From Gordonia sp. 'Campus' (GTDB lineage Bacteria; Actinomycetota; Actinomycetes; Mycobacteriales; Mycobacteriaceae), in assembly GCF_022206305.1 (NCBI RefSeq), contig NZ_JAKOIW010000004.1, positions 210,188 to 274,187 of the forward strand: a stretch of 64,000 nt of DNA, in the 5' to 3' direction. A program made the translations under genes and the position numbers. Positions 30,043 through 39,625 of the stretch are shown here, in pieces. The notes under the pieces were generated by a model. The model made no database searches. It saw only the letters and a list, made by a program, of their open reading frames with translations, and was not told the DNA's origin. Within the stretch, counting starts at the first letter, position 1, and each line of letters begins with the position of its first letter.

Positions 30043-31776
30043 GTGGATCGGAACACGCGCGCGATGGGACTGCGCACGTTCGTGGTGATCGAAGTGGTCC
30101 TCGCGACCGGGTTGGTGGCCTGGGCGCTGTCCGGTCACCTGTGGGGAGTGTCGGCCCTCGTCGTCGCGGCGATCGGCGCGGCCGGACTCGTCTCGATCGG
30201 CGGCCGTCGGTCGCTGTTCGGCCGGGCCGGCGGGCGGCTGGTGTTCTCCTGGTCCAGGATGCGTCGCGACCACGCGGACCTCGCACCTGCGCCGTTCGAC
30301 ATCCCACTGCCCGCGCCTGCGGCCCACGCCGCGGCCCGCCGGTCGTCGGCCCCGACCACCATCGGCGCGCGGTGGGTCGGGGACACCCTCGTGACGGTCG
30401 TCCGGGTCGATCCGGGCGCACCCGCGGTCACCTACCTGACGCCGGGGAACAACACCCTGGGCGACGAGACCGGGCAGGTGGTGCCGCTGGACGTCCTGGC
30501 CGAGTGCATCAGTCCCTACGACATCCGTCTCAGCTCGATCGAGGTGGTCAGTTCCGGTGTGCGCGTATGGGGTTCGGGTGTCGCCCCGACCACCTACGAA
30601 CGCACGCTCGGCCCGTTGTCGGCGACCGCACAGCGGTCCGTGCTGGTGGTCCTCCGCCTCAACCCCCTCGACTGTGCCGATGCCGTGGCCCGCCGCGGTG
30701 GTGGCGCGACCGGCGCTTTGCGGACCGCGACCATCACCACCCGGCGGGTGGCGAAAAGACTGGCGGAGAAGGGTCTGTCGACGACCATCCTGTCCGCCGC
30801 CCAGATCACCGCCATCACCACGCAGCTGACCGAGGGCGCTCCGCTGGAATCGCTGTCGGAAGAGTGGGACTCCGTCGGTGTGACCGGCCTGCAGATGCGC
30901 AGTGCCGCCATCGAACCCGCGGCGCTGCCCGACGTCTTGCGCACCATCTGGGTCAATCCCGCGGTGTCCACGACGGTCACCCTCCGGCTCCGTCACGTCG
31001 ACGCCGAGCACCGACGCCGAACCGATCGTGCGACGGTCGAGGTGTCCGGCTTCGTTCGATTCAACGAGTTCCCCACCGCTGCGCGGGTTCTCACCGAGTG
31101 GCCGGCGGGTCTGACACCACTCGACGGACGGCAGTTCGATGCCCTGGCCGTCAGCCTGCCGATCGCCACGCCGGGTCGTCTGGACCGGAACGTACCCTCG
31201 CTCACCGGACCGGACGCCGAGGCGTTCCTGTCCTCGACCCGGCTGCCGGCAGGCGGCTGCGGGCAGCTCATCGGCGCCGACCACGCGGGCCGGGCCGTGG
31301 CCACCCGGCTGGTCGGACCGGGGATCTCGACGGTCTCGGTTGCCGCGGGCATCCACGTCGTCGCCCAGATCGCCCTGCGGGCCGTCGCCGTCGGCGCGGC
31401 GGTTCGCGTCCACACCGACCGGCCCCACCGGTGGACGCCACTGGTCACCGCGGTCGGCGACCCGAGCGCGTTGTCGCTCTCCGCGGACCGGACGCCGCCC
31501 CGGGCCGGACCGGCGCTGATCATCGTGGACGGGGTGTCACCGCCCCCGCCCCAGCCGGACACCACGAGGATGATCGTCGTGGCCCCCGGTCTCGCCGACC
31601 CCGCCGACGGCGCGACGGTCGCGCTTCGACAGAACCCGCGGACACCGCAGGACATCACGCTGGACGCGGGCGGTCAGCCGGTGCTTGTGACGATGGTGGC
31701 GACTCCCGACGAATGGAACCTGATCGGCGGATACCCCGAACCTGCGGCCTCACAGGCACAACCGGTTCGACGCTGA
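30043..31776 (+). CDS. eccE: Type VII secretion protein EccE
   Basis: 577 residues from the GTG at 30043, favoured by GAGGGGG 7 nt upstream; a GTG at 30010 would add eleven residues. Two membrane segments (about 11-31 and 34-52) precede a basic loop and the EccE domain, with RWVGDTLVTVVRVDP (about 112-126) and the cysteine-poor C-terminal half ending near VTMVATPDEWNLIGGYP. EccE sits at the rim of the ESX complex. Mycobacterial ESX-4 lacks eccE while some other actinobacterial systems keep it. Converges with manA. Confidence 0.82.
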   Translation: MDRNTRAMGLRTFVVIEVVLATGLVAWALSGHLWGVSALVVAAIGAAGLVSIGGRRSLFGRAGGRLVFSWSRMRRDHADLAPAPFDIPLPAPAAHAAARRSSAPTTIGARWVGDTLVTVVRVDPGAPAVTYLTPGNNTLGDETGQVVPLDVLAECISPYDIRLSSIEVVSSGVRVWGSGVAPTTYERTLGPLSATAQRSVLVVLRLNPLDCADAVARRGGGATGALRTATITTRRVAKRLAEKGLSTTILSAAQITAITTQLTEGAPLESLSEEWDSVGVTGLQMRSAAIEPAALPDVLRTIWVNPAVSTTVTLRLRHVDAEHRRRTDRATVEVSGFVRFNEFPTAARVLTEWPAGLTPLDGRQFDALAVSLPIATPGRLDRNVPSLTGPDAEAFLSSTRLPAGGCGQLIGADHAGRAVATRLVGPGISTVSVAAGIHVVAQIALRAVAVGAAVRVHTDRPHRWTPLVTAVGDPSALSLSADRTPPRAGPALIIVDGVSPPPPQPDTTRMIVVAPGLADPADGATVALRQNPRTPQDITLDAGGQPVLVTMVATPDEWNLIGGYPEPAASQAQPVRR

Positions 31777-31819
31777 GCGTCCACGACCCCGGGTACCACC
31801 AGGGACCGTGCCGACCGAT

Positions 31820-33106
31820 CTACTCGGCGGCGGAGGCGAATGATGACGGGACCTCGGGATTGGCGTCCGCGGCCACCGGGACCAGGGCGCGATAGAACAC
31901 CGCCCGAGCCGATGCCGCGCGGACGATGACATCCGGATCGTCGTCGGTGATCCACATCGCCCGGCCCGCGCTCACCGTCAACGGCGCGCCGCCGGCGGGC
32001 CGCACCTCGATCGCGCCGCTGAGAACGGCGAGGATCTGGGGGCCCGGCATGTCGAAGCAGATCGACGAGGCATGCCGCAGACCGGTACCGTCCAATTCGA
32101 CTCGCGACAGCCGGAACTCGGGCGCCGGGGTGAGATAGACACGTTCGGCACCGATGGTCCGGACCTCCGGCGACAGCGCGGCGACATCGACGGGCGTGAA
32201 GTCCAGGACGCGCAGCAATTCGGGGACGTCGATGTGCTTGGGCGTCAGGCCGCCGCGCAACACGTTGTCCGAGTTGGCCATGATCTCCACGCCGGTGCCG
32301 CGGAGGTAGGCATGGAGATTGCCCGCCGCGAGATACAGCCCCTGGCCGGGTTCGAGGTGAATGTTGTTGAGCAGCAGCGAGGCCAGCACGCCCGGATCGT
32401 TCGGGTACGCCTCCCCGAGTTCGCACACCGTACGCAGCTCGGACGTGAACTCGGACTCCCCCGCGCTCAGGGCATCGACCGCCCCGCCGAGCACGGCGGG
32501 TACCAGCTGCCGCAGCAGCGACTCCGGCAAGGTGAGCCATGTGGTGAACAGGGCACGCAGCCCCTCTGAATCAGGCTGCCCGGCAAGCATTCCCAGGTAG
32601 GGGTCGAGTGCACTGACCTGCAATTCGCGCAGCAGTCGGATGGTCTGCTCGGGTGCGCGGAAACCGGCCAGCGCGTCGAACGGGGTGGTGGCGACGATCA
32701 GTTCCGGCTTGTGCCAGGGATCGCGGTAGTTCCGATCCCGTGCGTCGAGTGCGACGCCGCGGGCGTTCTCCCGCTCGAAGCCCGCGCGCGCCTGCTCCGA
32801 CGAGGGGTGCGCCTGCAGCGACAGCGGCTCATCCGCGGCGAGCACCTTCAGCAGGAACGGGAGCCGATCGCCGAATGCCGCGGTACAGGACGGTCCGAGG
32901 CAGCCGATCGGATCCGAGTCGATCACGTCGACGAGGTCCTGACCGACCCCGGCGACGTCGACACATCGGGCCGATCCCGCCGGATGGGAACCGAACCACA
33001 GCTCGGCCTCCGGGTGCGCGGACGGCACCGGTCTGCCCTGCATGGACGCGATCGCCGTACGTGAGCCCCATGCATAGGGGCGCACCACACCCTCGATGAT
33101 CCTCAT
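31820..33106 (-). CDS. manA: Mannose-6-phosphate isomerase, type I
   Basis: 428 residues. Zinc-site blocks are LSLQAHPSSEQARAGF (about residues 94-109, Gln and His ligands), the YRDPWHKPELIVA segment (about 123-135, Glu ligand) and the YLAAGNLHAYLRGTGVEIMANSDNVLRGGLTPKHID region (about 256-291, His ligand and catalytic Arg). Interconverts fructose-6-P and mannose-6-P, feeding GDP-mannose for lipomannan, PIMs and arabinomannan. Overlaps the upstream SIS-like gene by 4 bp (Rv3255c-Rv3256c order). Confidence 0.93.
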   Translation of the reverse strand: MRIIEGVVRPYAWGSRTAIASMQGRPVPSAHPEAELWFGSHPAGSARCVDVAGVGQDLVDVIDSDPIGCLGPSCTAAFGDRLPFLLKVLAADEPLSLQAHPSSEQARAGFERENARGVALDARDRNYRDPWHKPELIVATTPFDALAGFRAPEQTIRLLRELQVSALDPYLGMLAGQPDSEGLRALFTTWLTLPESLLRQLVPAVLGGAVDALSAGESEFTSELRTVCELGEAYPNDPGVLASLLLNNIHLEPGQGLYLAAGNLHAYLRGTGVEIMANSDNVLRGGLTPKHIDVPELLRVLDFTPVDVAALSPEVRTIGAERVYLTPAPEFRLSRVELDGTGLRHASSICFDMPGPQILAVLSGAIEVRPAGGAPLTVSAGRAMWITDDDPDVIVRAASARAVFYRALVPVAADANPEVPSSFASAAE

Positions 33107-34260
33107 TGCATCGTGTTCCCAACCAGACGGAGGTACACCGCCGCCATCTCGATCCGTAGCGCCACGATCAGGAAATCCAGCATGTCCCCCGGGCCGTCGG
33201 CCACCGGATCCTCCCCCGGCGCCGGGCGCCGGTCATCCCACTGCTGCACGGGCCCGCCCCCGGCGGCCGGCGCGGTCTCGGCCGGTTCGCCGCCGACCAG
33301 CAGATCGACGTCCCCCAGACCGGTCACCCGCTGTCGCGTGTACCACTCGCGGCGCGCGGTCGAGACGACCTGCACACGGGGAGCGGCCGACTGCGGCGGA
33401 CCGTCGAACTCGGGGTCGTAGAAGATCGAGTCCGCGACCGGCGCGGCGTCACCGCGCATCGCGAGCAGCTGGGTCATCCGCGACACGTCCGCGAGTTCGG
33501 CCGCCGCGCTGACGATTCCGGACAGGCCGACCAGACCCGAAGCCGCATGGCGGGCGATGACGGCGCCGCCCGGACTGTCCGCGGTCCACACGGTGGGACG
33601 ACCCTGGACGCGCAGGGCGAGCGATTTGGCGCGGTTGCGGAACGCATCGCGGTCGGGATGGCCCGCTGAGGCCTCGGCGTCGAGCGCGTCGGCCAGGTCG
33701 TCGAGTTCGGGGGCCGTTCCGGTGAACCGCACCTGCGTGAGTGACCGGAACACGGCGAGCAGCGCGGCGGCGAAACCCACGAAACGAAAGCGCGGCTCGA
33801 TGTCGAATCGCGGTGAGAGATCGATGGCGTTGCCGCCCAGCGCATCCTGTAATGGTCCGGCGATCGGCGCGATGACGACCACCTCGGCGCGTCGGCGCAG
33901 GGCACGGGCCGCGGCATCGGCGAGGGCCATGTCACCCGCGTCGTCACCGGCCACCACGACCACATCGAGCGGACCCGTCCAGCCGGGTAGCACCGGACCG
34001 CTGACCACCGGCACATCCACCCGGGAGGCCAGCGTCGCGACGGCGAACTCCGCCGCACGGTGCGACACACCGCTGGACCCGTGGACAACGACCACGCTCC
34101 GGGGACGCAGATCGGACAGTGGCGCCAGGACCCCTTCGCGCACCGCCTCCGCCACCGCACGCACCTGGGCGCCGGCGAGGGCCACGGCCCTCAGCAATCC
34201 GTCGACGTCGGCCGAGATCAGCTCCTCGGCGTTGTCGAGGTCGGGGAAACCGGTGCGCAT
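33103..34260 (-). CDS. SIS-like (phosphosugar isomerase-related) protein, Rv3256c-like
   Basis: 385 residues from the ATG at 34260; a frame to 34965 overlaps the DUF3499 gene. The segment RPRSVVVVHGSSGVSHRAAEF (about residues 52-72) and VVVAGDDAGDMALADAAARALRR (about 102-124) fit the alternating beta-alpha of a SIS domain with a degenerate sugar-phosphate loop. The C-terminal half repeats the fold loosely, as in bacterial phosphoglucose/phosphomannose isomerases. Coupled to manA by ATGA. Activity unproven; a role in mannose metabolism is inferred from neighbours. Confidence 0.72.
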   Translation of the reverse strand: MRTGFPDLDNAEELISADVDGLLRAVALAGAQVRAVAEAVREGVLAPLSDLRPRSVVVVHGSSGVSHRAAEFAVATLASRVDVPVVSGPVLPGWTGPLDVVVVAGDDAGDMALADAAARALRRRAEVVVIAPIAGPLQDALGGNAIDLSPRFDIEPRFRFVGFAAALLAVFRSLTQVRFTGTAPELDDLADALDAEASAGHPDRDAFRNRAKSLALRVQGRPTVWTADSPGGAVIARHAASGLVGLSGIVSAAAELADVSRMTQLLAMRGDAAPVADSIFYDPEFDGPPQSAAPRVQVVSTARREWYTRQRVTGLGDVDLLVGGEPAETAPAAGGGPVQQWDDRRPAPGEDPVADGPGDMLDFLIVALRIEMAAVYLRLVGNTMQ

Positions 34261-34409
34261 GTCACCAGGGTAGCCAGCTCGCCGGGTCGGCGCGCACGTA
34301 CGCGGCACAGTCCCCGGAAGCGTGGAGTACGCGGCCGAACCCGCACCACCGAAGTGGTCACCCCCGACGGCGACAACGGGTTCCACGCCCCCCGCGTGGT
34401 GGTGACCGG

Positions 34410-34982
34410 TCAGTCGACCGGGTCCGGCAGCACCCGGAGGTGTCCGCGCCGGCCCGGACGAGGACGGGTCTGATGACGCGGCGCACCGGAGCCCGGCGCG
34501 GGCTGCGACGTCGGGTCGACCGGCCCGGCCCGGTGCCGCCCGGACCGACGGTCCTCGACGGACCCGAAGCCGCCACCGGTCGCGTCGAACTGCTGTCGAG
34601 CGCGCTCGACGGGGCCATCCGGACCCACCCCGGCGAAACGCGGGTCGTCGAAAGCGTCGAGTGTGTCGATCGGACCCCGGTCGACGAAGCGCGGGCGTCC
34701 GCCACCGGCGACCGCACCGGCCTCCCGGACCGCTTCCGCCAGTGCCGTCAGTTCCTGATCCTCGGCCGGCGGTGCGGAGAAGCCGCGCTCGCTGCGCAGC
34801 ATCTCCCAGCCCCTCGGGACCGTGATGCGTCGGGCGTGGTCGTCGCACAGATCCCAGGAGTGCGGCTCTTCCGACGTCGCGAGCGGACCGATGACCGCGG
34901 TCGACTCTGCGTAGACGAAGGTCAGGGTAGCCACCGCAGATCGGGCGCAGCCGGGTCGGCAGCACAGACGGGGAAGCTTCAC
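34410..34982 (-). CDS. DUF3499 protein, Rv3258c-like
   Basis: 190 residues. N-terminal LCCRPGCARSAVATLTFVY and HSWDLCDDHARRITVPRGWE (about 42-61) form a Cys/His cluster that could bind zinc, characteristic of DUF3499. The rest is low-complexity and basic. The start at 34982 follows TAATCT (34989-34994, minus strand) by 6 nt: leaderless. In M. tuberculosis a phosphomannomutase gene (Rv3257c) lies between this gene and the SIS-like gene; here only 149 bp separate them. Function unknown. Confidence 0.78.
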   Translation of the reverse strand: MKLPRLCCRPGCARSAVATLTFVYAESTAVIGPLATSEEPHSWDLCDDHARRITVPRGWEMLRSERGFSAPPAEDQELTALAEAVREAGAVAGGGRPRFVDRGPIDTLDAFDDPRFAGVGPDGPVERARQQFDATGGGFGSVEDRRSGRHRAGPVDPTSQPAPGSGAPRHQTRPRPGRRGHLRVLPDPVD

Positions 34983-35085
34983 GTGACGAGATTAGCCCTC
35001 GGCGCTCGCAACCACGTCGGCGACACGCTCACGGGGACGGCTACCGGACGAGACACGGGTTCCTCCGACCTCCTACACTCTCGCC

Positions 35086-35607
35086 ATGCGTATCGACCCC
35101 AAGCCGACTCCTCGCGGCGCATCCGGCGTGCCGGGGCCGCGACGGGGTCGACGCCGCGCGGGTCGTCATCGCGATCGACGCGGACGTGGGCTCCGCTCGC
35201 CGTTGCTCCCGCAGGGCGTGCCCGCGCACAACAGCCGCTCCGACGAGTTCGACGCGGTGGCGCTCGAGGCCTTCGCGGAGATCGACGCCCAGTGGCATGA
35301 CCAGATCGCCGGCCTCGACATCGCGGTGGACGAGATCCCCCGCCTGCTGCCCAAGGACCCGGAGACCGTCGAGTGGCCCGACGAGGTGACCGCCGACGGT
35401 GCCGTACCGCTGGCCCGGTTGATCCCGGCGGGGATGGACGTCAGCGGAGCGCCGACCAGGGCTCAGATCATCCTCTTCCGCCGCCCCCTGGAGGCGCGGG
35501 CGAAGAAGGGCACCGAGTTGCTGGACCTCATCCACGAGGTCCTCGTGCAGCAGGTGGCGACCCATCTGGGTGTCGACGAAGACACCATCGACCGCGGACC
35601 AGAGTGA
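35086..35607 (+). CDS. Zincin-like (metallopeptidase-family) protein with degenerate active site, Rv3259-like
   Basis: 173 residues. The middle and end (DIAVDEIPRLLPKDPETVEW, then LIHEVLVQQVATHLGV) match the actinobacterial family annotated as zincin-like metallopeptidase II. The metal motif HExAHHFG of true members aligns with QQVATHLG here, so the zinc ligands and catalytic Glu appear to be lost. The first 40 residues are Arg/Gly-rich. ATG at 35086 follows TACACT (35074-35079) by 6 nt: leaderless. Divergent from DUF3499. Catalysis is doubtful. Confidence 0.72.
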   Translation: MRIDPKPTPRGASGVPGPRRGRRRAGRHRDRRGRGLRSPLLPQGVPAHNSRSDEFDAVALEAFAEIDAQWHDQIAGLDIAVDEIPRLLPKDPETVEWPDEVTADGAVPLARLIPAGMDVSGAPTRAQIILFRRPLEARAKKGTELLDLIHEVLVQQVATHLGVDEDTIDRGPE

Positions 35608-35619
35608 TCCGCGGTCGAT
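35587..35619 (+). terminator. Hairpin overlapping the stop codon of the zincin-like gene
   Basis: ATCGACCGCGGA (35587-35598) pairs perfectly with TCCGCGGTCGAT (35608-35619), with a 9-nt loop holding the stop codon (35605-35607). It lies between convergent genes and whiB2 ends at 35697. No U-tract. Confidence 0.6.
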
Positions 35620-35696
35620 AGGCGCGTCTGAGGGGACCGTGGGTCCCGGGCGCCGGGGATGGTGATGCGCCGCCGGAAGTCCGGCGAACGCGTCGT

Positions 35697-36158
35697 TCAG
35701 ATGATGCCGCGCTTGAGGCGACGGCGTTCACGTTCGGACAGTCCGCCCCAGATGCCGAACCGTTCGTCGTTGTGCAATGCGTATTCGAGGCACTCGGACT
35801 TCACCTCGCACCCCTGGCAGATCCGCTTCGCCTCACGCGTCGATCCGCCCTTCTCGGGGAAGAACGCCTCGGGGTCGGTCTGCGCGCAGAGCGCGCGGTC
35901 CTGCCACTGTTCCTCGACGGCGTCGAAGAGATCGTCGAAGTCGTTGGGTACCAACGAGAGATGACGGCGGCTCGCGTCGGTGTCGTCGGCGGGATGCTCC
36001 ACCGGCGTGGCCAGATCGGTCCCGACTCCGGCGAGCGGAGCGACAGCGGTGCCGCCGATCATCGAATCGTCAACGGGGCCAAGGGTGTTGTACTCGGCAA
36101 TGAATTGCGGGCGATCATGTGGTTCAAGCGGATTGCCGATCGGGTTTTCCAAAGCCAT
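35697..36158 (-). CDS. whiB2: WhiB2-family iron-sulfur transcription factor
   Basis: 153 residues. The [4Fe-4S] ligands are the Cys of DRALCAQTDPEAFF and of ICQGCEVKSEC (CX2CX5C), followed by the GIWGGL turn and the basic tail ERERRRLKRGII. WhiB2 (WhmD) controls septation and cell division in mycobacteria. The protein has about 60 residues more at the N-terminus than M. tuberculosis WhiB2 (89 aa); the ATG at 36158 has a strong AGGAGG upstream, which supports the long form. Divergent from fbiA. Confidence 0.92.
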   Translation of the reverse strand: MALENPIGNPLEPHDRPQFIAEYNTLGPVDDSMIGGTAVAPLAGVGTDLATPVEHPADDTDASRRHLSLVPNDFDDLFDAVEEQWQDRALCAQTDPEAFFPEKGGSTREAKRICQGCEVKSECLEYALHNDERFGIWGGLSERERRRLKRGII

Positions 36159-36643
36159 CGTCGGCGCCTCCTAGCTCGGGATGTTGGTAGTTTCTGCGTC
36201 CTCTGCGAACACGGCCTGCGAGCCGCACCCACCACTGTTGCCACACCACTTGTACTACGGGTCGGGAAACCACCCTCACCATTCGTACACAGCGCCCGAG
36301 CGACGGCCCGCGAAGTGCCGGTACCGACCCTCACCCGAGTTCGAACATATGATCGAATCCGTTGGAGTCCAGCGGTTTTCGATCTCGAAGGTTCTCGATC
36401 TCAAACTCGGAATGACACTGATGTGATTACACACGCCGGAGGCGGTCGCGGTCAAGTTGAAGACAAAGATTCCCTAATACCACCGGGATCCGACATCGGT
36501 GTGACTCGACACGACTTCTCGCGCAGAGCGCTACGAAGATCACACCGATCCGACGGTGGCCCCGGCATCGGGGTCCGCGCCGACAGCCGCTGACCGCCGT
36601 CACACGCCGACCACTAGAGTGGCGGTGTGAAGGGATACCTGCT
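36159..36643. promoter_or_regulatory. 485-bp divergent whiB2-fbiA regulatory region
   Basis: Non-coding, with lower GC than its flanks. Toward fbiA there is TAGAGT (36615-36620) 24 nt before the GTG, a likely -10. ATCGGTGTGA (36495-36504) recurs inverted as TCACACCGAT (36540-36549), and GATCCGAC occurs directly at 36487-36494 and 36547-36554, so a regulator site is possible. The long leader is typical for whiB2. Confidence 0.5.
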
Positions 36644-37681
36644 GTGAAGGTGACCGTACTCGTCGGGGGCGTCGGAGGTGCTCGATTCCTCCTCGGACTG
36701 CGCGAACTGCTCGGTCCGACGGCATTCCCGTTACCCCAGGACGACGCGCCCCAAACCCACCCGAGCGACCACGACATCACCGCGATCGTGAACGTCGGCG
36801 ACGACGCATGGATGCACGGCGTGCGGATCTGTCCCGATCTCGACACCTGCATGTACACGCTCGGCGGCGGTATCGACCAAGAGCGCGGATGGGGCCGGCG
36901 CGACGAATCATGGCACGCCAAGGACGAACTCGCGGCCTACGGAGCAGATCCGGACTGGTTCGGCCTCGGTGACCGCGACCTCGCGACGCATCTGATCCGC
37001 ACGCAGATGCTCGATGCGGGATACCGCCTCTCTGACGTCACCGCGGCCCTGTGTCGGAGATGGAGCCCCGGGGTGCGCCTGCTGCCGGTCACCGACGACC
37101 GGCACGAGACGCACGTGGTCGTCGCGAAGCCCGACGCCGAGGACGGCGAACGCGTGGCGATCCACTTCCAGGAGTGGTGGGTGCGGCACCGGGCCCAGAT
37201 CCCGTCTTTCGGTTTCGCCCAGGTCGGATCGGACGACACCGCACCGGCTCCCGGTGTGCTCGACGCGATCGCCGAGGCCGACGTCATCCTCCTCGCGCCG
37301 TCGAACCCCGTCGTGAGCATCGGCGCGATCGTCAGTGTCCCGGGAATGCGCAGCGCACTCCGACAGACCAAGGCGCCGGTCGTCGGCATCTCGCCCGTGA
37401 TCGACAACCGTCCCCTGCGCGGCATGGCCGACGAATGCTTGTCCGTGATCGGCGTCGAGTCGTCGGCGCAGGGCATCGCCGAGCACTACGGCGCGCGCAG
37501 CGGGAACGGGATTCTCGACGGCTGGCTGATCGCCGACGGCGACCATGCGTCCGTCGACGGTATCGCGATCGGTGCGGCTCCCCTGCTGATGACCGATCCG
37601 GCGGCGACCGCCCAGATGGTCCGCGCCGCGTGCGCACTGGTCGACGTGCGTCTGCCCGACACGAATGCGGGCACCGCGTGA
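36644..37681 (+). CDS. fbiA: 2-phospho-L-lactate/enolpyruvyl transferase for F420
   Basis: 345 residues of CofD fold. Opens with [15 protein letters not shown] (5-19), the nucleotide loop, then [24 protein letters not shown] (about 47-70) and [20 protein letters not shown] (about 217-236). Transfers phosphoenolpyruvate (or phospholactate) to FO in coenzyme F420 synthesis. GTG start with AAGGGA upstream. Overlaps fbiB (GTGA at 37678-37681). Confidence 0.95.
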   Translation: MKVTVLVGGVGGARFLLGLRELLGPTAFPLPQDDAPQTHPSDHDITAIVNVGDDAWMHGVRICPDLDTCMYTLGGGIDQERGWGRRDESWHAKDELAAYGADPDWFGLGDRDLATHLIRTQMLDAGYRLSDVTAALCRRWSPGVRLLPVTDDRHETHVVVAKPDAEDGERVAIHFQEWWVRHRAQIPSFGFAQVGSDDTAPAPGVLDAIAEADVILLAPSNPVVSIGAIVSVPGMRSALRQTKAPVVGISPVIDNRPLRGMADECLSVIGVESSAQGIAEHYGARSGNGILDGWLIADGDHASVDGIAIGAAPLLMTDPAATAQMVRAACALVDVRLPDTNAGTA

Positions 37682-39027
37682 CGGCTCGTCCGGATCATCG
37701 CGCTCCCGGGAGCTTGGAGATCCGACCGGTCACCGACCTGCCGGAGTTCACCCCCGACTCCGATGTCGCCGCCGAGATCCTCGCCGCCGCACCGTGGTTG
37801 GAGTCGGGTGATGTGCTGGTGGTCACGAGCAAGATCATCTCCAAGGCCGAGGGGCGGATGGTCGATGCACCCACCGACCCCGAGGAACGCGATGCGCTGC
37901 GCCGACGGCTCGTCGAGGCGGAATCGGTGCGCGTGCTCGCCCGCAAGAACCGCACCCTGATCACCGAGAACCGGCTGGGTCTGGTGCAGGCCGCCGCGGG
38001 CATCGACGGTTCCAACGTCCGTTCGGATCAGCTCGCCCTGCTCCCGGAGGACCCCGACCGCAGTGCCGCACAGTTGCGGCGCGCCATCGGCGAGGCCGCG
38101 GGCATCGACGTCGCGGTGCTCATCACCGACACGATGGGTCGCGCCTGGCGCACCGGTCAGACCGACGTGGCGATCGGCGCGGCGGGTATCGCCGTCACCC
38201 ACCCTTACGAGGGTGGGGTGGACGATTACGGCAATCCCCTCGTCGTCACCGAGATCGCGGTCGCCGACGAACTCGCCGCAGCCGCCGACCTCGTGAAGGG
38301 CAAGCTCGCCGCGGTACCGGTCGCCGTCGTACGCGGCTTCGCGCCGGCCGACAACGGCACGGCCGCAGCCGACCTCATCCGGCCGCACGAGGAGGATCTG
38401 TTCCGGCTCGGTACCGAAGAGGCCATCGCGCAGGGACGTCGGGAGGCCATCCGCACGCGGCGTTCGGTCCGCTCCTTCGACGACCGTCCGGTCGATCCCG
38501 ACCAGCTCCGTACCGCCCTCGGTGAGGCCCTCACCGCGCCGGCACCGCACCACACCCATCCCGTCCGGTTCGTGTGGGTCCGTTCGGATTCGCGCCGCCG
38601 GGAGCTGCTCGACGCGATGACCGACGACTGGCGCGCCGATCTCGAATCCGACGCGAAGACCCGCGAGTCCATCGACAAGCGTCTGCGACGCGGTCAGATC
38701 CTCTACGACGCCCCGGAGCTGGTCATCCCGTTCCTGGTGCCCGACGGCGTGCACGAGTATCCCGACGACCGCCGTAACGCCGCCGAGCACACCATGTTCA
38801 CGGTCGCGGCCGGGGGCGCGGTCGCCACCTTGCTGACCGCGCTGTCGGTCCGCGAGATCGGGAGCTGCTGGGTGGGATCCACCATCTTCGCAGCGCCGAC
38901 CGTCCGTCGCGTTCTCGATCTGCCCGCGTCCTGGGAGCCACTCGGGGCGGTCGCCATCGGCCATCCGCTCCATCCGGCGCCGCTGCGCGATGCCGCACCG
39001 ACCCGGGACTGGGTGATCGAACTGTGA
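37678..39027 (+). CDS. fbiB: Bifunctional F420:glutamate ligase / dehydro-F420 reductase
   Basis: 449 residues (M. tuberculosis FbiB 448). The N-terminal CofE-like domain (about 10-245) has [15 protein letters not shown] and [21 protein letters not shown]; the C-terminal nitroreductase-like domain (about 255-449) starts at [12 protein letters not shown] and binds FMN. It adds gamma-glutamates and reduces dehydro-F420-0. With fbiA it shows that the organism makes F420. Its stop overlaps the NUDIX start. Confidence 0.95.
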   Translation: MTARPDHRAPGSLEIRPVTDLPEFTPDSDVAAEILAAAPWLESGDVLVVTSKIISKAEGRMVDAPTDPEERDALRRRLVEAESVRVLARKNRTLITENRLGLVQAAAGIDGSNVRSDQLALLPEDPDRSAAQLRRAIGEAAGIDVAVLITDTMGRAWRTGQTDVAIGAAGIAVTHPYEGGVDDYGNPLVVTEIAVADELAAAADLVKGKLAAVPVAVVRGFAPADNGTAAADLIRPHEEDLFRLGTEEAIAQGRREAIRTRRSVRSFDDRPVDPDQLRTALGEALTAPAPHHTHPVRFVWVRSDSRRRELLDAMTDDWRADLESDAKTRESIDKRLRRGQILYDAPELVIPFLVPDGVHEYPDDRRNAAEHTMFTVAAGGAVATLLTALSVREIGSCWVGSTIFAAPTVRRVLDLPASWEPLGAVAIGHPLHPAPLRDAAPTRDWVIEL

Positions 39028-39611
39028 GCGCGGGGTCGCTGCACGCATCCGCGGTGCAGGCCCTGACCGGTTGGGAGACACCCGATCCCAACCAGGACAG
39101 CATCCGGCACGCCTACCTGGCATTCCTCGCGGCATCGCCCGACGCCTGCCTACGTGCCTGCACTGCAGGACATCTCACGGGGTCGGCCATCGTCTTCGAC
39201 GCCGACCGCCGACACGTCCTGCTGACCCTGCACCCCCGGGTGGGCAGATGGATTCAGCTCGGCGGTCACTGCGAGCCGTCCGACACCACGATCGCCGACG
39301 CCGCGCTCCGGGAGGCCCGGGAGGAATCCGGCATCCCCGGACTCGAACTCGACACGACCCGAGACGGCGGGCCGGGGGACGGCATCGTGCACCTGCACAC
39401 GCACCCGATCACGTGCTCGCTCGGTGTGCCGACGCGTCATCTCGATGTCCGGTATCGGGTGATCGCGGCGCCGACGCCCGACGGCGGGCTGCCGGAGTTC
39501 GTGCGCAGCGAGGAATCGGTGGACCTGCGCTGGTGGCCGGTCGACGCCCTGCCGCTCGACGTCGGCGATGACATCGCGACGCTCATCGAGGCCGCCACCA
39601 CCGCCCCCTGA
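39024..39611 (+). CDS. NUDIX hydrolase coupled to fbiAB
   Basis: 195 residues starting at the GTG that overlaps the fbiB stop (39024-39027). The Nudix box is [25 protein letters not shown] (about 88-112; G, RE and EE positions kept). The N-terminal 50 residues are helical. M. tuberculosis has no NUDIX gene after fbiB, but other actinobacteria do. Overlap suggests expression with F420 genes; a role in clearing a damaged nucleotide is only a guess. Confidence 0.82.
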   Translation: MSAGSLHASAVQALTGWETPDPNQDSIRHAYLAFLAASPDACLRACTAGHLTGSAIVFDADRRHVLLTLHPRVGRWIQLGGHCEPSDTTIADAALREAREESGIPGLELDTTRDGGPGDGIVHLHTHPITCSLGVPTRHLDVRYRVIAAPTPDGGLPEFVRSEESVDLRWWPVDALPLDVGDDIATLIEAATTAP

Positions 39612-39625
39612 GCTGCGAGCGTCGT

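Noticed and set aside
29840-30421. eccB start extended into eccE
   Set aside because: Shadow of the opposite-strand eccE gene; EccB N-terminal motif begins at 29839.
34261-34965. Extension of the SIS-like gene over the DUF3499 gene
   Set aside because: The added sequence is Arg/Gly/Pro-rich shadow of DUF3499 on the same strand in a different frame; ATG 34260 gives normal length.
35500-35607. Active metallopeptidase call
   Set aside because: The HExxH metal motif is not present at the aligned position.
36181-36426. Small ORF in the whiB2-fbiA gap
   Set aside because: No ribosome site, poor codon use and no recognisable family.
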